In this document: positions 1-9,140 of the stretch, piece after piece
Layout: every line of letters begins with the position of its first letter
Numbering within the stretch: position 1 is the first letter of the stretch
Source: Rhodospirillaceae bacterium MC!
Lineage (GTDB): Bacteria; Pseudomonadota; Alphaproteobacteria; MC1
Direction: 5' to 3'
Assembly (NCBI GenBank): GCA_002632265.1
Contig: NQOV01000009.1
Span: 1-64,000 of the forward strand
Length of the DNA: 64,000 nt
The notes under the pieces: model-generated
What the model was told of the DNA's origin: nothing
Database searches by the model: none
Seen by the model: the letters and a program-made list of their open reading frames with translations, nothing else
Translations under genes and position numbers: made by a program

Positions 1-61
1 CATGACCAATTGTACCAATGTTGCAATGAGGTTTATTGCGTTCAAATTTTTCTTTAGACAT
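1..61 (-). CDS. tuf: Elongation factor Tu, N-terminal fragment cut by window edge
   Basis: Only the first 20 codons are inside the window. They read [20 protein letters not shown], the standard start of bacterial EF-Tu just before the GTP-binding P-loop. EF-Tu carries aminoacyl-tRNA to the ribosome. It is the last gene of the rpsL-rpsG-fusA-tuf string on the minus strand, separated from fusA by about 200 bases that hold a repeat structure. The rest of the gene lies beyond position 1. Confidence 0.95.
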   Translation of the reverse strand, partial: MSKEKFERNKPHCNIGTIGH

Positions 62-98
62 AATTCTAAAATTCCTTATCATATTTATATATTGTGTA

Positions 99-166
99 GT
101 TTGATGTTAAACTTAAATGTTAAGCTTAAATGTTAAACTTAAGTATTAAGATCTTTAACATCAAAC
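99..166. repeat. Three tandem 13-bp repeats inside a 13-bp inverted repeat, fusA-tuf gap
   Basis: Three head-to-tail copies of ATGTTAARCTTAA occupy 104-116, 117-129 and 130-142. They are framed by perfect 13-bp inverted arms, GTTTGATGTTAAA at 99-111 and TTTAACATCAAAC at 154-166. In the fusA-tuf transcript this could form an AU-only hairpin with a repetitive loop. No U-tract terminator follows it. Role unknown; it might be an RNA-processing site or simply low-complexity drift. Confidence 0.6.
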
Positions 167-260
167 ATTTTGTAAATTACTTTATGGTTAAAATTAGCTT
201 GTTAAAGTAACTTATTACATTAACTAATTAAATTAACTTGCTAAAATCAACCTTGTTGTA

Positions 261-2342
261 TTAACCTTGTGCCTTTGAAACGATTTCATCAGAAACGTTA
301 TTAGGAACATCTTCATAGTGATCAAACACCATAGAGAATTGTGCTCTACCTTGAGAAAGTGAACGTAGAGTATTCACATAACCGAACATGTTAGCAAGTG
401 GCACAGTAGCCTCTACCACACGAGCGATTCCACGAGTATCCATGTTGTTCACACGTCCACGGCGTGAGTTTAAATCACCGATTATATCACCCATGTAATC
501 ATCAGGAGTAACAACTTCTACTTTCATCATAGGTTCCATGATTTTTGGTTTAGATTCTCTCATACCTTGACGGAATGCAGCACGTGCTGCAATTTCGAAA
601 GCAAGAACAGATGAATCCACATCATGGTAGCCACCGTCATATAGTGTAGCTTTTACACCAACAACAGGGAATCCCGCTAATACACCTGTAGTCATTTGAG
701 ATTTTAAACCTTTTTCCACACCTGGAATGTATTCACGTGGTACGTTACCACCTACAACAGTGTTTTCAAAGATAAATTCTTCATCGCCTTCATAAGGCTC
801 GAACTTGATTTTCACACGTGCGAACTGACCAGCACCACCTGATTGTTTCTTATGACTATAATCAACATCAGAGGGAACAGAAATTGTCTCACGATATGCC
901 ACTTGTGGAGCACCGACATTGGCATCTACTTTGAATTCACGTTTCATACGATCAACAATGATTTCAAGATGTAATTCACCCATACCTTTAATTACTGTTT
1001 GTCCGCTTTCTTCATCTGTTGTAACACGGAATGACGGATCTTCAGCCGCAAGACGAGCTAGGGCAAGACCCATTTTCTCTTGATCGGCTTTAGTTTTAGG
1101 TTCTACAGCGATCTCGATAACAGGATCAGGGAATTCCATACGTTCTAATATTACTTGTTTAGTAACATCGCACAGAGTATCCCCTGTTGTGGTATCTTTT
1201 AAACCCGCAATCGCAACGATATCACCCGCACGAGCCTCTTTGATTTCTTCACGATCGTTAGAGTGCATCATCATCATACGTCCAACACGTTCACGTTTAT
1301 CTTTTACTGTGTTCTGCACGTAAGAACCTGCATCTAAAACACCAGAGTAAATACGTATGAATGTTAATGAACCCACAAATGGATCATTCATGATTTTAAA
1401 TGCTAAAGCAGAGAAAGGCTCATCATCAGTACTATGACGTAATTCTTCTTCTTCTGTTTTGGCATTAATACCATTAATAGCTTGCACATCATCAGGAGCA
1501 GGCATATAATCAACAACCGCATCAAGTAAAGGTTGAACACCTTTGTTTTTAAACGCAGTACCGTTTAATACAGGTACGAATAAACCATCGATTGTACCTT
1601 TACGGATACAAGCTTTTAGCACTTCTTCAGACGGCTCTTCGCCAGAATCCAAATAGGCTTCCATAGCGACATCATCTGATTCAAGAGCTAATTCGATCAA
1701 TGCTTCACGATATTCTGCCACTTTATCAGCTAAATCAGCAGGGATATCTTCTTCATTATACTTAGCACCTAGGTTTTCTTCTTCCCAAATTAAAGCTTTC
1801 ATCTTAACAAGATCGACCATACCTGCGTATTCAGCTTCAGAACCGATCGGCAATTGTAGTACTAAAGGTTTAGCACCTAAGCGATCGACGATCATATCCA
1901 CAGTGCGGTAGAAATCTGCACCCATGCGATCCATTTTATTAACGAAACACATACGAGGTACGCCGTACTTATCTGCCTGACGCCATACTGTTTCTGATTG
2001 TGGTTCTACACCTGCAACCGAATCAAATACGGCAACCGCACCATCAAGTACACGTAATGAGCGTTCTACTTCAATGGTGAAATCCACGTGTCCGGGAGTA
2101 TCGATGATGTTAATACGGTGATCATTCCAAAAACAAGTAGTAGCAGCAGATGTAATTGTGATGCCTCGTTCTTGTTCTTGTTCCATCCAATCCATGGTAG
2201 CGTTACCATCATGAACTTCACCGATTTTATATGAACGACCTGTATAATACAGAATGCGTTCGGTTGTTGTTGTTTTACCAGCATCAATGTGAGCCATGAT
2301 ACCAATGTTACGATAACTAGAGATAGGCGTTTTGCGAGCCAT
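261..2342 (-). CDS. fusA: Elongation factor G
   Basis: The product is a 693-residue translational GTPase that drives tRNA-mRNA translocation and, with RRF, ribosome recycling. The G1 loop AHIDAGKT is at about residues 17-24, the RGITI switch at 59-63, DTPGH at 81-85 and NKMD near 135-138. The length and the domain content through the C-terminal EF-G domains are full. The ATG is preceded by an AAGGA-type ribosome-binding site. It lies 23 bases after rpsG and belongs to the str operon. Nothing odd is seen. Confidence 0.98.
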   Translation of the reverse strand: MARKTPISSYRNIGIMAHIDAGKTTTTERILYYTGRSYKIGEVHDGNATMDWMEQEQERGITITSAATTCFWNDHRINIIDTPGHVDFTIEVERSLRVLDGAVAVFDSVAGVEPQSETVWRQADKYGVPRMCFVNKMDRMGADFYRTVDMIVDRLGAKPLVLQLPIGSEAEYAGMVDLVKMKALIWEEENLGAKYNEEDIPADLADKVAEYREALIELALESDDVAMEAYLDSGEEPSEEVLKACIRKGTIDGLFVPVLNGTAFKNKGVQPLLDAVVDYMPAPDDVQAINGINAKTEEEELRHSTDDEPFSALAFKIMNDPFVGSLTFIRIYSGVLDAGSYVQNTVKDKRERVGRMMMMHSNDREEIKEARAGDIVAIAGLKDTTTGDTLCDVTKQVILERMEFPDPVIEIAVEPKTKADQEKMGLALARLAAEDPSFRVTTDEESGQTVIKGMGELHLEIIVDRMKREFKVDANVGAPQVAYRETISVPSDVDYSHKKQSGGAGQFARVKIKFEPYEGDEEFIFENTVVGGNVPREYIPGVEKGLKSQMTTGVLAGFPVVGVKATLYDGGYHDVDSSVLAFEIAARAAFRQGMRESKPKIMEPMMKVEVVTPDDYMGDIIGDLNSRRGRVNNMDTRGIARVVEATVPLANMFGYVNTLRSLSQGRAQFSMVFDHYEDVPNNVSDEIVSKAQG

Positions 2343-2365
2343 AGTTAGAGATCCTTTTTATTAAA

Positions 2366-2854
<489 letters not shown>

Positions 2855-2863
2855 TTAACAATA

Positions 2864-3235
2864 TTATTTAGGGCGTTTAGCACCGTATTTAGAACGGCGT
2901 TGACGACGTTTTTCAAGACCTTGAGTATCAAGTGTACCACGGATAATATGGTAACGAACACCTGGTAAATCTTTTACACGACCACCACGAATAAGAACAA
3001 CACTATGTTCTTGTAGGTTATGGCCTTCACCTGGAATATAACTTGTAACTTCATAGCCACTTGTTAAGCGTACACGTGCAACTTTACGTAAAGCTGAGTT
3101 GGGTTTTTTCGGTGTAACTGTGTACACACGAGTGCAAACTCCACGACGTTGTGGGCAAGCTTCTAGAGCTGGAACTTTGTTATGTTCTGGCTTCGCTTTG
3201 CGAGGTTTGCGAATCAATTGATTGATTGTAGGCAT
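2864..3235 (-). CDS. rpsL: 30S ribosomal protein S12
   Basis: The product is a 123-residue decoding-centre protein, first gene of the str operon. It contains [11 protein letters not shown] at the N-terminus, [11 protein letters not shown] around residue 40 and [12 protein letters not shown] around residue 85. The lysines altered in classical streptomycin resistance (in the PKKPNS and VKDLPG segments) are wild type. A GGAGAA ribosome-binding site sits 11 bases before the ATG. A promoter candidate lies about 240 bases upstream, giving a long leader. Confidence 0.98.
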   Translation of the reverse strand: MPTINQLIRKPRKAKPEHNKVPALEACPQRRGVCTRVYTVTPKKPNSALRKVARVRLTSGYEVTSYIPGEGHNLQEHSVVLIRGGRVKDLPGVRYHIIRGTLDTQGLEKRRQRRSKYGAKRPK

Positions 3236-3476
3236 AGCTGCGTATTCTCCGACACACTAGCACCTTTTAAATGCACATTGAACGTTAAGTACTCCATTAC
3301 TAAATTACTAAATAATTCATTATTCTATTAGTAAGTTAATTATTTCTAAAAACGACATAGGACATACGTACGCTATAAAAATAAAATGTTCCTTGAAAGT
3401 CCGTTCGTGGATATTTAAAAGATTATATTAAAACAACCTTATTTCTTAATACTAAAGAAATAAGATACTATCCTAC

Positions 3477-3504
3477 ATTCTATAAGTATTTTAAAAAAAG
3501 TCAA
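3477..3504 (-). promoter_or_regulatory. Sigma70-type promoter candidate for the str operon
   Basis: Read on the minus strand there is TTGACT, a 16-base T/A-rich spacer, then TAGAAT. The -35 box is preceded by AAAAAGTGC, giving the string AAAGTGCTTGA that recurs upstream of rplJ and near 34280. It would start transcription near 3470 and leave a leader of roughly 235 nt before rpsL. Confidence 0.6.
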
Positions 3505-3608
3505 GCACTTTTTATATTTTTTTTCTAATGAATAAATATACTTAAGAGAATTTTAATATGTGTAATATCTTTACCTAGGAATTATAAAGGCTAAAACATC
3601 CCTAAAAT

Positions 3609-3650
3609 GCCCTATAAAGACCCATTTGTGGGCGTTCTTTTATAGGGGCG
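3609..3650. other. Nested inverted repeat, possible structured RNA or regulatory DNA
   Basis: The outer arms are GCCCTATAAAGA (3609-3620) and TCTTTTATAGGGGC, which match apart from two extra bases. Inside is a small hairpin, CCCA-TTTG-TGGG. There is no T-run after it on either strand, so it does not look like a terminator. It lies between the divergent str and tRNA-Arg promoters. The rest of 3236-3813 is AT-rich with no credible ORF. Confidence 0.4.
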
Positions 3651-3718
3651 AATCTCTGCTTAATTAAGGATAATTTAAGGAAAGAAAATGCAAAAAGTAA
3701 AAAAAAAGTAAAATTATC

Positions 3719-3747
3719 TTGACAAAATTAAATTAGTTGTGTATCAT
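3719..3747 (+). promoter_or_regulatory. Sigma70-type promoter for tRNA-Arg
   Basis: A perfect TTGACA -35 box is followed by a 17-base spacer and TATCAT, ending 66 bases before the tRNA-Arg gene. The same TATCAT -10 box is seen before the tRNA-Asn/Asp pair, which supports the assignment. Confidence 0.75.
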
Positions 3748-3813
3748 TTGAAAGTTAATAGTATATATTTGATTTTCATATTTTAAATGTATATGATGAC
3801 TAACACACAATAA

Positions 3814-3890
3814 GCACCCGTAGCTCAACTGGATAGAGCGTTTGACTACGAATCAAGAGGTTGGGGGTTCGAGTCCTCCCGGGTGCACCA
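3814..3890 (+). tRNA. tRNA-Arg (anticodon ACG)
   Basis: This is a 77-base cloverleaf with the CCA encoded. The acceptor GCACCCG pairs with CGGGTGC, the discriminator is A, the D-arm is GCTC...GAGC and the T-arm is GGGGG-TTCGAGT-CCTCC. The anticodon loop CTACGAA gives ACG, read as ICG after deamination, for CGU/CGC/CGA codons. Confidence 0.96.
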
Positions 3891-3905
3891 ATTATATATT
3901 CCGAT

Positions 3906-3941
3906 AAAAAGCCATAGATAACTTAATCTATGGCTTTTTAT
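3906..3941 (+). terminator. Rho-independent terminator after tRNA-Arg
   Basis: AAAAAGCCATAGAT and ATCTATGGCTTTTT form a perfect 14-bp stem with a six-base loop (AACTTA). The A/T ends of the stem make it usable in both directions. It directly follows the tRNA-Arg 3' end. Confidence 0.85.
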
Positions 3942-3957
3942 TGTCTCATGACCTATT

Positions 3958-4012
3958 CCAATCCCTAGCGTGGGATCGAATAAACTTTGTTCGGATTGTC
4001 GGATTGTCGGAC
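3958..4012. repeat. Fragment of dispersed intergenic repeat
   Basis: GGATCGAATAAACTTTGTTC, read in reverse, matches the AAAGTTTGTTCGATCC block of the element near 44390 with small changes. It is followed by two copies of GGATTGTCGGA-like sequence and by ATCTGTTAAGA, which resembles the TCTGTCAAGA block at 5720 and 38488. No coding potential. Confidence 0.5.
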
Positions 4013-4030
4013 TATCTGTTAAGATTCTTG

Positions 4031-5053
4031 TTAGTATTTTGGTTCTTCTAGGATGTGGCGGTCGAAGTATATGCGTAGGAGATGGGCAGCACCTTTACCA
4101 GAGTAAATATTTTTAATGGCATTGTTTATCATATCTTTATAATATACGAAGTTGGGAGAAATTACCCATGAATAGGTAGTGCGATGTTCTGTTAATTTGG
4201 CTTTGGCAGAGAATCCTAAATGGTGGCCTTGGCGTTTTAGCCACCATAGGGCTTGAGCTCTATCTAGTATGACGATATATCGTTGGCGTTTTTCTGGGGG
4301 TAATTTGGCGTTAAGTGCCACTTGTTTATATAGGGCTTTTACTGTGCGGAATTCGTACATTTTGGCTTCTAAGGTTAATTCTAGGAGTTTTTCCGAAATG
4401 TGTTTGCGGGTTTCATCGCCTGTTTCCACGTAGAGAACTTTTGTGTTGGAAACTAACTCACTTGTGATATTAGCTAAAGAATCGTTAGTTAATAGGATAT
4501 AGTTAAATGCAAGTAAGGTTTTAGTTTTAAGCATTCCTTTTATGGGTTTGTAACCGTCTTCTAGTCTGCCGATAAGGATATCAACTTGGCTTGTTTCAAA
4601 GGCAACTTTTACGTTAAAATCATGTAAGGGGATGAAGTAGCAACTCCAAGAATAAAGCTTACATACTCGCTTAATTAGAGCTGGTTCGTATCCTGTGATG
4701 TGGTTGGATGATAAGCCTAAAAATGGATATCCCATTCGTTCTAATACGTATCCTACACGCACAACTTGACCGTGGTGGACGTGTAATTTATTATTTAAGA
4801 TTGCGGTGGGATTATCGACGAATTTTTTATCTTTGTCATCGGTGGCACGTTCGATTCCTACTTCTTTGGTTTCTTTACCTTTGTGCGATTGGGGTTCGTA
4901 ATCCTTTGAGTATCCGTATGCGGATTGGAGCTTTTTATTTTTCACTTTGGCGTAAGATACATTAGTAGCTAAGCTTATGAAAGATAAGCTCATGCAAAAT
5001 ATGAAAAATATCCCCATAGGATATCTATAAATTTTATTGTTGAATAAAGTCAT
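4031..5053 (-). CDS. Periplasmic amino-acid-type solute-binding protein, orphan
   Basis: The product is about 340 residues with a signal peptide: a basic start, a hydrophobic stretch (GIFFIFCMSLSFISLATNV) and a YA-KV cleavage-like site near residue 36. From about residue 115 it follows the family 3 binding-protein fold: VVRVGYV, a TGYEPALIKRVCKLYSW segment, then VDILIGRLEDG. A start 14 codons inside the longest ORF is chosen because AGGAGA sits seven bases before that ATG. No ABC permease or ATPase is adjacent, so it may serve a distant transporter or have a sensory role. Ligand unknown. A similar orphan protein is at 31464. Confidence 0.7.
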   Translation of the reverse strand: MTLFNNKIYRYPMGIFFIFCMSLSFISLATNVSYAKVKNKKLQSAYGYSKDYEPQSHKGKETKEVGIERATDDKDKKFVDNPTAILNNKLHVHHGQVVRVGYVLERMGYPFLGLSSNHITGYEPALIKRVCKLYSWSCYFIPLHDFNVKVAFETSQVDILIGRLEDGYKPIKGMLKTKTLLAFNYILLTNDSLANITSELVSNTKVLYVETGDETRKHISEKLLELTLEAKMYEFRTVKALYKQVALNAKLPPEKRQRYIVILDRAQALWWLKRQGHHLGFSAKAKLTEHRTTYSWVISPNFVYYKDMINNAIKNIYSGKGAAHLLRIYFDRHILEEPKY

Positions 5054-5249
5054 TATAGGATCTCCTATGTTGGGGATATTTGACAGTGAAAGCAATCAAC
5101 TTCAAGATATGTAATAAAAATATACAATAAAATCATAGGCATAATACTACACGCATAATAACATAAAGATAAGAATAAACATAAACATATCTCAATGGGA
5201 ATGCGGTTTGAAGTTAATTAGTAAATAAATTAGTTAAGTGTAACTCGAT

Positions 5250-5417
5250 TTATTTAATTTTAGCTTCTTTGAATACCACATGTTTACGTACAACTGGATC
5301 GTATTTACGTAATTCTAATTTTTCTGGTTTAGTGCGAGGATTCTTTTTAGTTACGTAAAAAAAGCCTGTACCTGCTGTACTTACTAAGCGAATTTGAACG
5401 ATTGTAGGTTTAGCCAT
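5250..5417 (-). CDS. rpmG: 50S ribosomal protein L33
   Basis: The product is 55 residues, beginning [20 protein letters not shown] and containing [20 protein letters not shown]. It is a small 50S protein near the E site. The longer ORF adds 24 residues unlike L33, so the start at MAKP is preferred. It has no cysteine pairs, so it is the zinc-independent form. It appears to be transcribed alone. Confidence 0.95.
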   Translation of the reverse strand: MAKPTIVQIRLVSTAGTGFFYVTKKNPRTKPEKLELRKYDPVVRKHVVFKEAKIK

Positions 5418-5699
5418 TGTTCTGTTATTCCTATGTGTTTTATTAACAAATTGAAATTCGTTAAGAATAAATTTCTCTCTTAAAACCAAGCTAAAGCTTA
5501 AATAACCTTAATTTCTCATCAAGAAAGTAATTACAACGAATTTATATATAATGATGTGTAAATTTATCCCATATCCGTCTAAGAGTCAAGGATTTTTTTC
5601 ATATTATATATTTTATAATGGGTAGTTAAATATAAGTATATGTAATATATAAGAATTTCCTTGTAGATTACATATGTAATAAAAGCAAAAAAATATAAA

Positions 5700-5745
5700 A
5701 CATAGCGATGTTCAGAGCCTCTGTCAAGACATATGCTCGGAAATA
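5700..5745. repeat. Fragment of dispersed intergenic repeat
   Basis: ACATAGCGATGTT at 5700-5712 is identical to 44371-44383. TCTGTCAAGAC at 5720-5730 is identical to the start of the block at 38488. Both sit in the otherwise empty gap between rpmG and the transglycosylase gene. The gap 5418-5764 contains no credible gene. Confidence 0.6.
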
Positions 5746-5764
5746 GGGGGCAAAGTGGTTATGG

Positions 5765-6739
5765 TTATTTTGAGTTGTGTTTGTTGAAGAATGTTGATCC
5801 ACCGCTAACGGTTGGGGCTTCGTTGGAGTGGTGGCGGTATAGTTTGCGGGCGGTTGGGTGTTGTTGTTTGAATTTTGCTTGGTTGATTTTGTTTAGTTCT
5901 TCGGTGCGTTTGCTGTCTATGGGTTGGGGGGTGTAGCCTTGGGATTTGTCTGTGGTGGTTGTGTTGGTATTTGTGGTGCTTTTGGGTTTGGCGAGAACTG
6001 GGTGAGAGGTTTCTTTTTCGTAGTGTCCGCCAAGGTTGGGCTTGCCTACGGTTAAGGTTTTTCGCTTGATTCTGCGTTTATCAAGGTCATTTCTCTGTTT
6101 GTCTAGAGCCTTAAGTCTGCGTTGGTGGGATCTTTTGCGTTCCTGTTGGTTGTGTTCGAAAGCGTTAAGATTGTGGATGAATTGTTGGACTTTTGCGTAA
6201 TAATTTTTATCGATCTTGCTGTAATTTGCTTGTTGAAAGAATTCCACAGATATTTTCCAATCTTGGGTACGGTCGTAAATACTTTTGAGTAATTTAGCTC
6301 CATATTTCATATTAACCGCTGGCGATAAGGCTGTGTAAGGCTTACCTAAGGCCGCCGAATATAATTTATAGTTAAGTTGTAAACAACCCACATTGATATC
6401 ATATATTTTAGATTTCTGTAAATGTAAAATATGCTTAATGGCTAAGGCTTTAGATGCGTATTTCATTTTGTTTGTGCCGTTATCTGATACGGTCCAAGCC
6501 CATGCTTCTCTTTTGTGATTTAATCGGTCGTATTTGCCTGTTTCCACTATGGCGATGGCGTGGAGTAAATTATGGGGCAAGTAATATTTTTCTTCGAGAT
6601 CTCGGCTGTAGAATCCGCACAGATCAGGAGTCGCAAAAGCACTATGAATGAAGTTTGTCATTATCATGAAGAATGTTATGATTAGAGCTAATATTTTAAC
6701 ATTTCTTTTTATAATGTTTGTTATGTTGAGATGTGTCAT
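5765..6739 (-). CDS. SLT-type lytic transglycosylase-like protein, secreted
   Basis: The product is about 324 residues, starting at the second ATG of the longest ORF because AAAGGA lies nine bases before it. A hydrophobic signal segment (ILALIITFFMIMTNFIHSAFA) precedes the mature part. The lysozyme-like domain covers about residues 40-190, with the likely catalytic glutamate in HAIAIVETGKYD, then DINVGCLQLNY and a later YGAKLLKSIYD segment. The last 130 residues are basic, rich in Lys, Thr and Asn, and probably disordered. It should cleave peptidoglycan glycan strands. It is the last of three genes with the Smr and mltA genes. Confidence 0.75.
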   Translation of the reverse strand: MTHLNITNIIKRNVKILALIITFFMIMTNFIHSAFATPDLCGFYSRDLEEKYYLPHNLLHAIAIVETGKYDRLNHKREAWAWTVSDNGTNKMKYASKALAIKHILHLQKSKIYDINVGCLQLNYKLYSAALGKPYTALSPAVNMKYGAKLLKSIYDRTQDWKISVEFFQQANYSKIDKNYYAKVQQFIHNLNAFEHNQQERKRSHQRRLKALDKQRNDLDKRRIKRKTLTVGKPNLGGHYEKETSHPVLAKPKSTTNTNTTTTDKSQGYTPQPIDSKRTEELNKINQAKFKQQHPTARKLYRHHSNEAPTVSGGSTFFNKHNSK

Positions 6740-6762
6740 ATTAAGATATCCTTTCATTTTAA

Positions 6763-7446
6763 TTAGCGACGCAATAAAACATTTAAAGCTCCGATACCGC
6801 CGTCGGATTTATGGGCATAATCGAAACCTAAAACCAAAGGGCGTATGGGGTGCATATTGATCCATTCTTCTATATTTTTACGAATGACGCCAACGCCACC
6901 TTTGCCTTTGCCTGTAATTACTCGCACTACCTTATACTTATTTTTTGCTGATGATGTGATGAAATTATTTAAGGCTCGATGAGCTTCATCTTGGGTCATA
7001 TTATGTAGATCGATTACGGCTTGTACATGCACTTGACGACGGCGAATTTTTTTTGTGATGTGTCCGTCGGCCTCGGTGAAATCTCCATGGGATAAATACT
7101 TGGCTGTGGTATTTCGCTCTCGTTCTTGATAAAGAGATAGAACATTAAAAGGTTGAGCTTGAGAGAGTCGGATAAAATCGTCGTTAATAGAGGTATCGCT
7201 ATTATTCGGCGAATCCTTAATCATAGAATCGCTCTTCATGGAATTATGATTCGCTGAAATATTGTTGTTAGGTTCGTATTTATTTAAAGTGTGCTTGTTA
7301 ACTATGGGTATGCGAGATTTTTTATGGCTATTTTCTTTTACAGATCTCTGATCGTAAACTTCATCAAGAGTGTTAACGATATCACTACATACGGAGTGAT
7401 CGTCAGTGGATAGCTGAAAAGTGGACAGATTAAATTTATTTTTCAT
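6763..7446 (-). CDS. Smr-domain protein
   Basis: The product is 227 residues. The C-terminal 80 residues are an Smr domain: VIDLHNMTQDEAHRALNNF (the usual DLHG reads DLHN), VRVITGKGKGG and GGIGALNVLLRR. Smr domains bind or nick nucleic acids; several bacterial forms act in ribosome rescue or repair. The N-terminal 140 residues are polar and low in order. It lies between mltA and the transglycosylase; mltA-smr adjacency is common in alphaproteobacteria. The specific role is not assigned. Confidence 0.82.
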   Translation of the reverse strand: MKNKFNLSTFQLSTDDHSVCSDIVNTLDEVYDQRSVKENSHKKSRIPIVNKHTLNKYEPNNNISANHNSMKSDSMIKDSPNNSDTSINDDFIRLSQAQPFNVLSLYQERERNTTAKYLSHGDFTEADGHITKKIRRRQVHVQAVIDLHNMTQDEAHRALNNFITSSAKNKYKVVRVITGKGKGGVGVIRKNIEEWINMHPIRPLVLGFDYAHKSDGGIGALNVLLRR

Positions 7447-7548
7447 GAAACTTTTGCCATAGTTAGAATCGTTAAAAATGAGAAAATCAATAGCTGAAAA
7501 ATTCGCAATACTTTAAACTAACTTAAACTATTACGAACTTTTCATATG

Positions 7549-9045
7549 CTATTTGGAACAAATTCTACATTTTTCTTCTGATCTTTTGGGTAAGAAGACG
7601 AACAACGAGCCTGAATTTTTCATGTGTCCCGCATAACGTAAGGCTTTTTTGGTTTCACCCCAATAGATATCGGCTCTTGCTGGTCCTTGGATAGCACTTC
7701 CTGTATCTTGAGCTACAACCATTTGATTAAACGGCTTTTTATCAATGGGACGAGTGGTCGAAATGAACATGGGCAAGCCTAAAGGATAGTATTTTCTATC
7801 CACAGCAATGGAACGCTCTGGAGTTAAAGGCACACCTTGGGCCCCGCTCACACCTGCAGCGGTTCGGCTTTTTCTGAAAAATACATAGCGTTTATTATAG
7901 GCGGTAATGCCCTCAACTTGCTGGGGATACTTCTTGAAGTAATTGCGAATCTGTTGCAAACTACCAGGAGGAGAAATTAAACCACGGCTCATCATATACT
8001 TACCAATGGACTTTGATGGATAACCATTATTACCACCATATGCCAAGCGAATGGATGTGCCATCAGGTAGAATCGCCAATCCGCTCCCTTGGATTTGTAA
8101 CATCAAGAGATCTATATAATCTTTAACATAGACAATTGCGAGATTCTTATTTTCCAAAGCTCCCTTATAGATTTCCCCACGAGAGTAATAGGGAATTAAG
8201 TACGGATACTTGATTCGTCCTGAAAAATATTTACCACGATAACGTTGATCGAATGTTCCAACATTAACAAAAATTAAATCATGGGGACGAGAATATACAG
8301 GATATTTATAAACCTTATTTTTAACTAATGACGCTTGTAAGGAATATCCCACATAGGCAGTATATAAGCCTTCTTCATCGACCTTATAAGGAGTGAAAGC
8401 TTTTTCCATGAATTGGCGTAATCTGGTATTACTGGCAGTTTTAATATTTTCTAAAGCGTTACAAACATTTGTCCAATCTCTAGGGCTACCACCTACACCA
8501 GTATTATAATTTAATAAGGCGTCCTTATTGGGATTGCCGACAATTTTCCTACATGAAAGCAATAATCCAGGTATGGCTTTACGCATGTTATCAGTTGTCC
8601 ACCCTGGGATAAGGGAATATTTCACCTTATAAAGAGTATGATCATTGCCAATTAAAGGCTCGCCCTGATTATACTTCTGTTGAGCTTTGCTCGGAGTTGG
8701 AGTTGGAGTTGGCTTAGGAGTAACGGTCGGAGTTTTTGCAGGAGCAGGAGTGCTATGAGCTGGAGTTTGGCTTTGATTGTTCTTTGCGGTCTTCTGATCT
8801 TGATCATTCCAAATATCTTCATGAATGCCCTTACTTTCGTATTTAGGCAAGACCTTTTTAGTTTTAAGCGTTGAGCTATGACCAGTAATACGAGGACCAT
8901 ATTGATCACTCGGTAGAGAATTAACACTAACAGGAGCATTAACCGCATAAGGATTATTTGATACAGGTCGCCCCCCGCCACAGGCTGATAATATTAATAA
9001 GCTTGCTGTTGATATTGATATTGATAATAATAGATTATGTTTCAT
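7549..9045 (-). CDS. mltA: Membrane-bound lytic murein transglycosylase A, lipoprotein
   Basis: The product is about 498 residues. The chosen ATG has AGGAGG eight bases upstream and opens a lipoprotein signal MKHNLLLSISISTASLLILS followed by the lipobox cysteine (LSAC-GGG). A Pro/Thr-rich spacer near residues 105-125 leads to the MltA domain: GSPRDWTNVCNAL, LQIQGSGLAILPDG, and the 3D segment VAQDTGSAIQGPARADIYWG with its catalytic aspartate. It cleaves peptidoglycan to anhydromuropeptides at the outer membrane. It heads the group with the Smr and SLT genes. Confidence 0.92.
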   Translation of the reverse strand: MKHNLLLSISISTASLLILSACGGGRPVSNNPYAVNAPVSVNSLPSDQYGPRITGHSSTLKTKKVLPKYESKGIHEDIWNDQDQKTAKNNQSQTPAHSTPAPAKTPTVTPKPTPTPTPSKAQQKYNQGEPLIGNDHTLYKVKYSLIPGWTTDNMRKAIPGLLLSCRKIVGNPNKDALLNYNTGVGGSPRDWTNVCNALENIKTASNTRLRQFMEKAFTPYKVDEEGLYTAYVGYSLQASLVKNKVYKYPVYSRPHDLIFVNVGTFDQRYRGKYFSGRIKYPYLIPYYSRGEIYKGALENKNLAIVYVKDYIDLLMLQIQGSGLAILPDGTSIRLAYGGNNGYPSKSIGKYMMSRGLISPPGSLQQIRNYFKKYPQQVEGITAYNKRYVFFRKSRTAAGVSGAQGVPLTPERSIAVDRKYYPLGLPMFISTTRPIDKKPFNQMVVAQDTGSAIQGPARADIYWGETKKALRYAGHMKNSGSLFVFLPKRSEEKCRICSK

Positions 9046-9140
9046 TCTATAAACCTCCTGTATTGTTCTTTGTAAATCAATTCTAACTTGTATATTATGA
9101 ATGTAATTCTCCACTCACAATAAAAATATGAATATGAATT

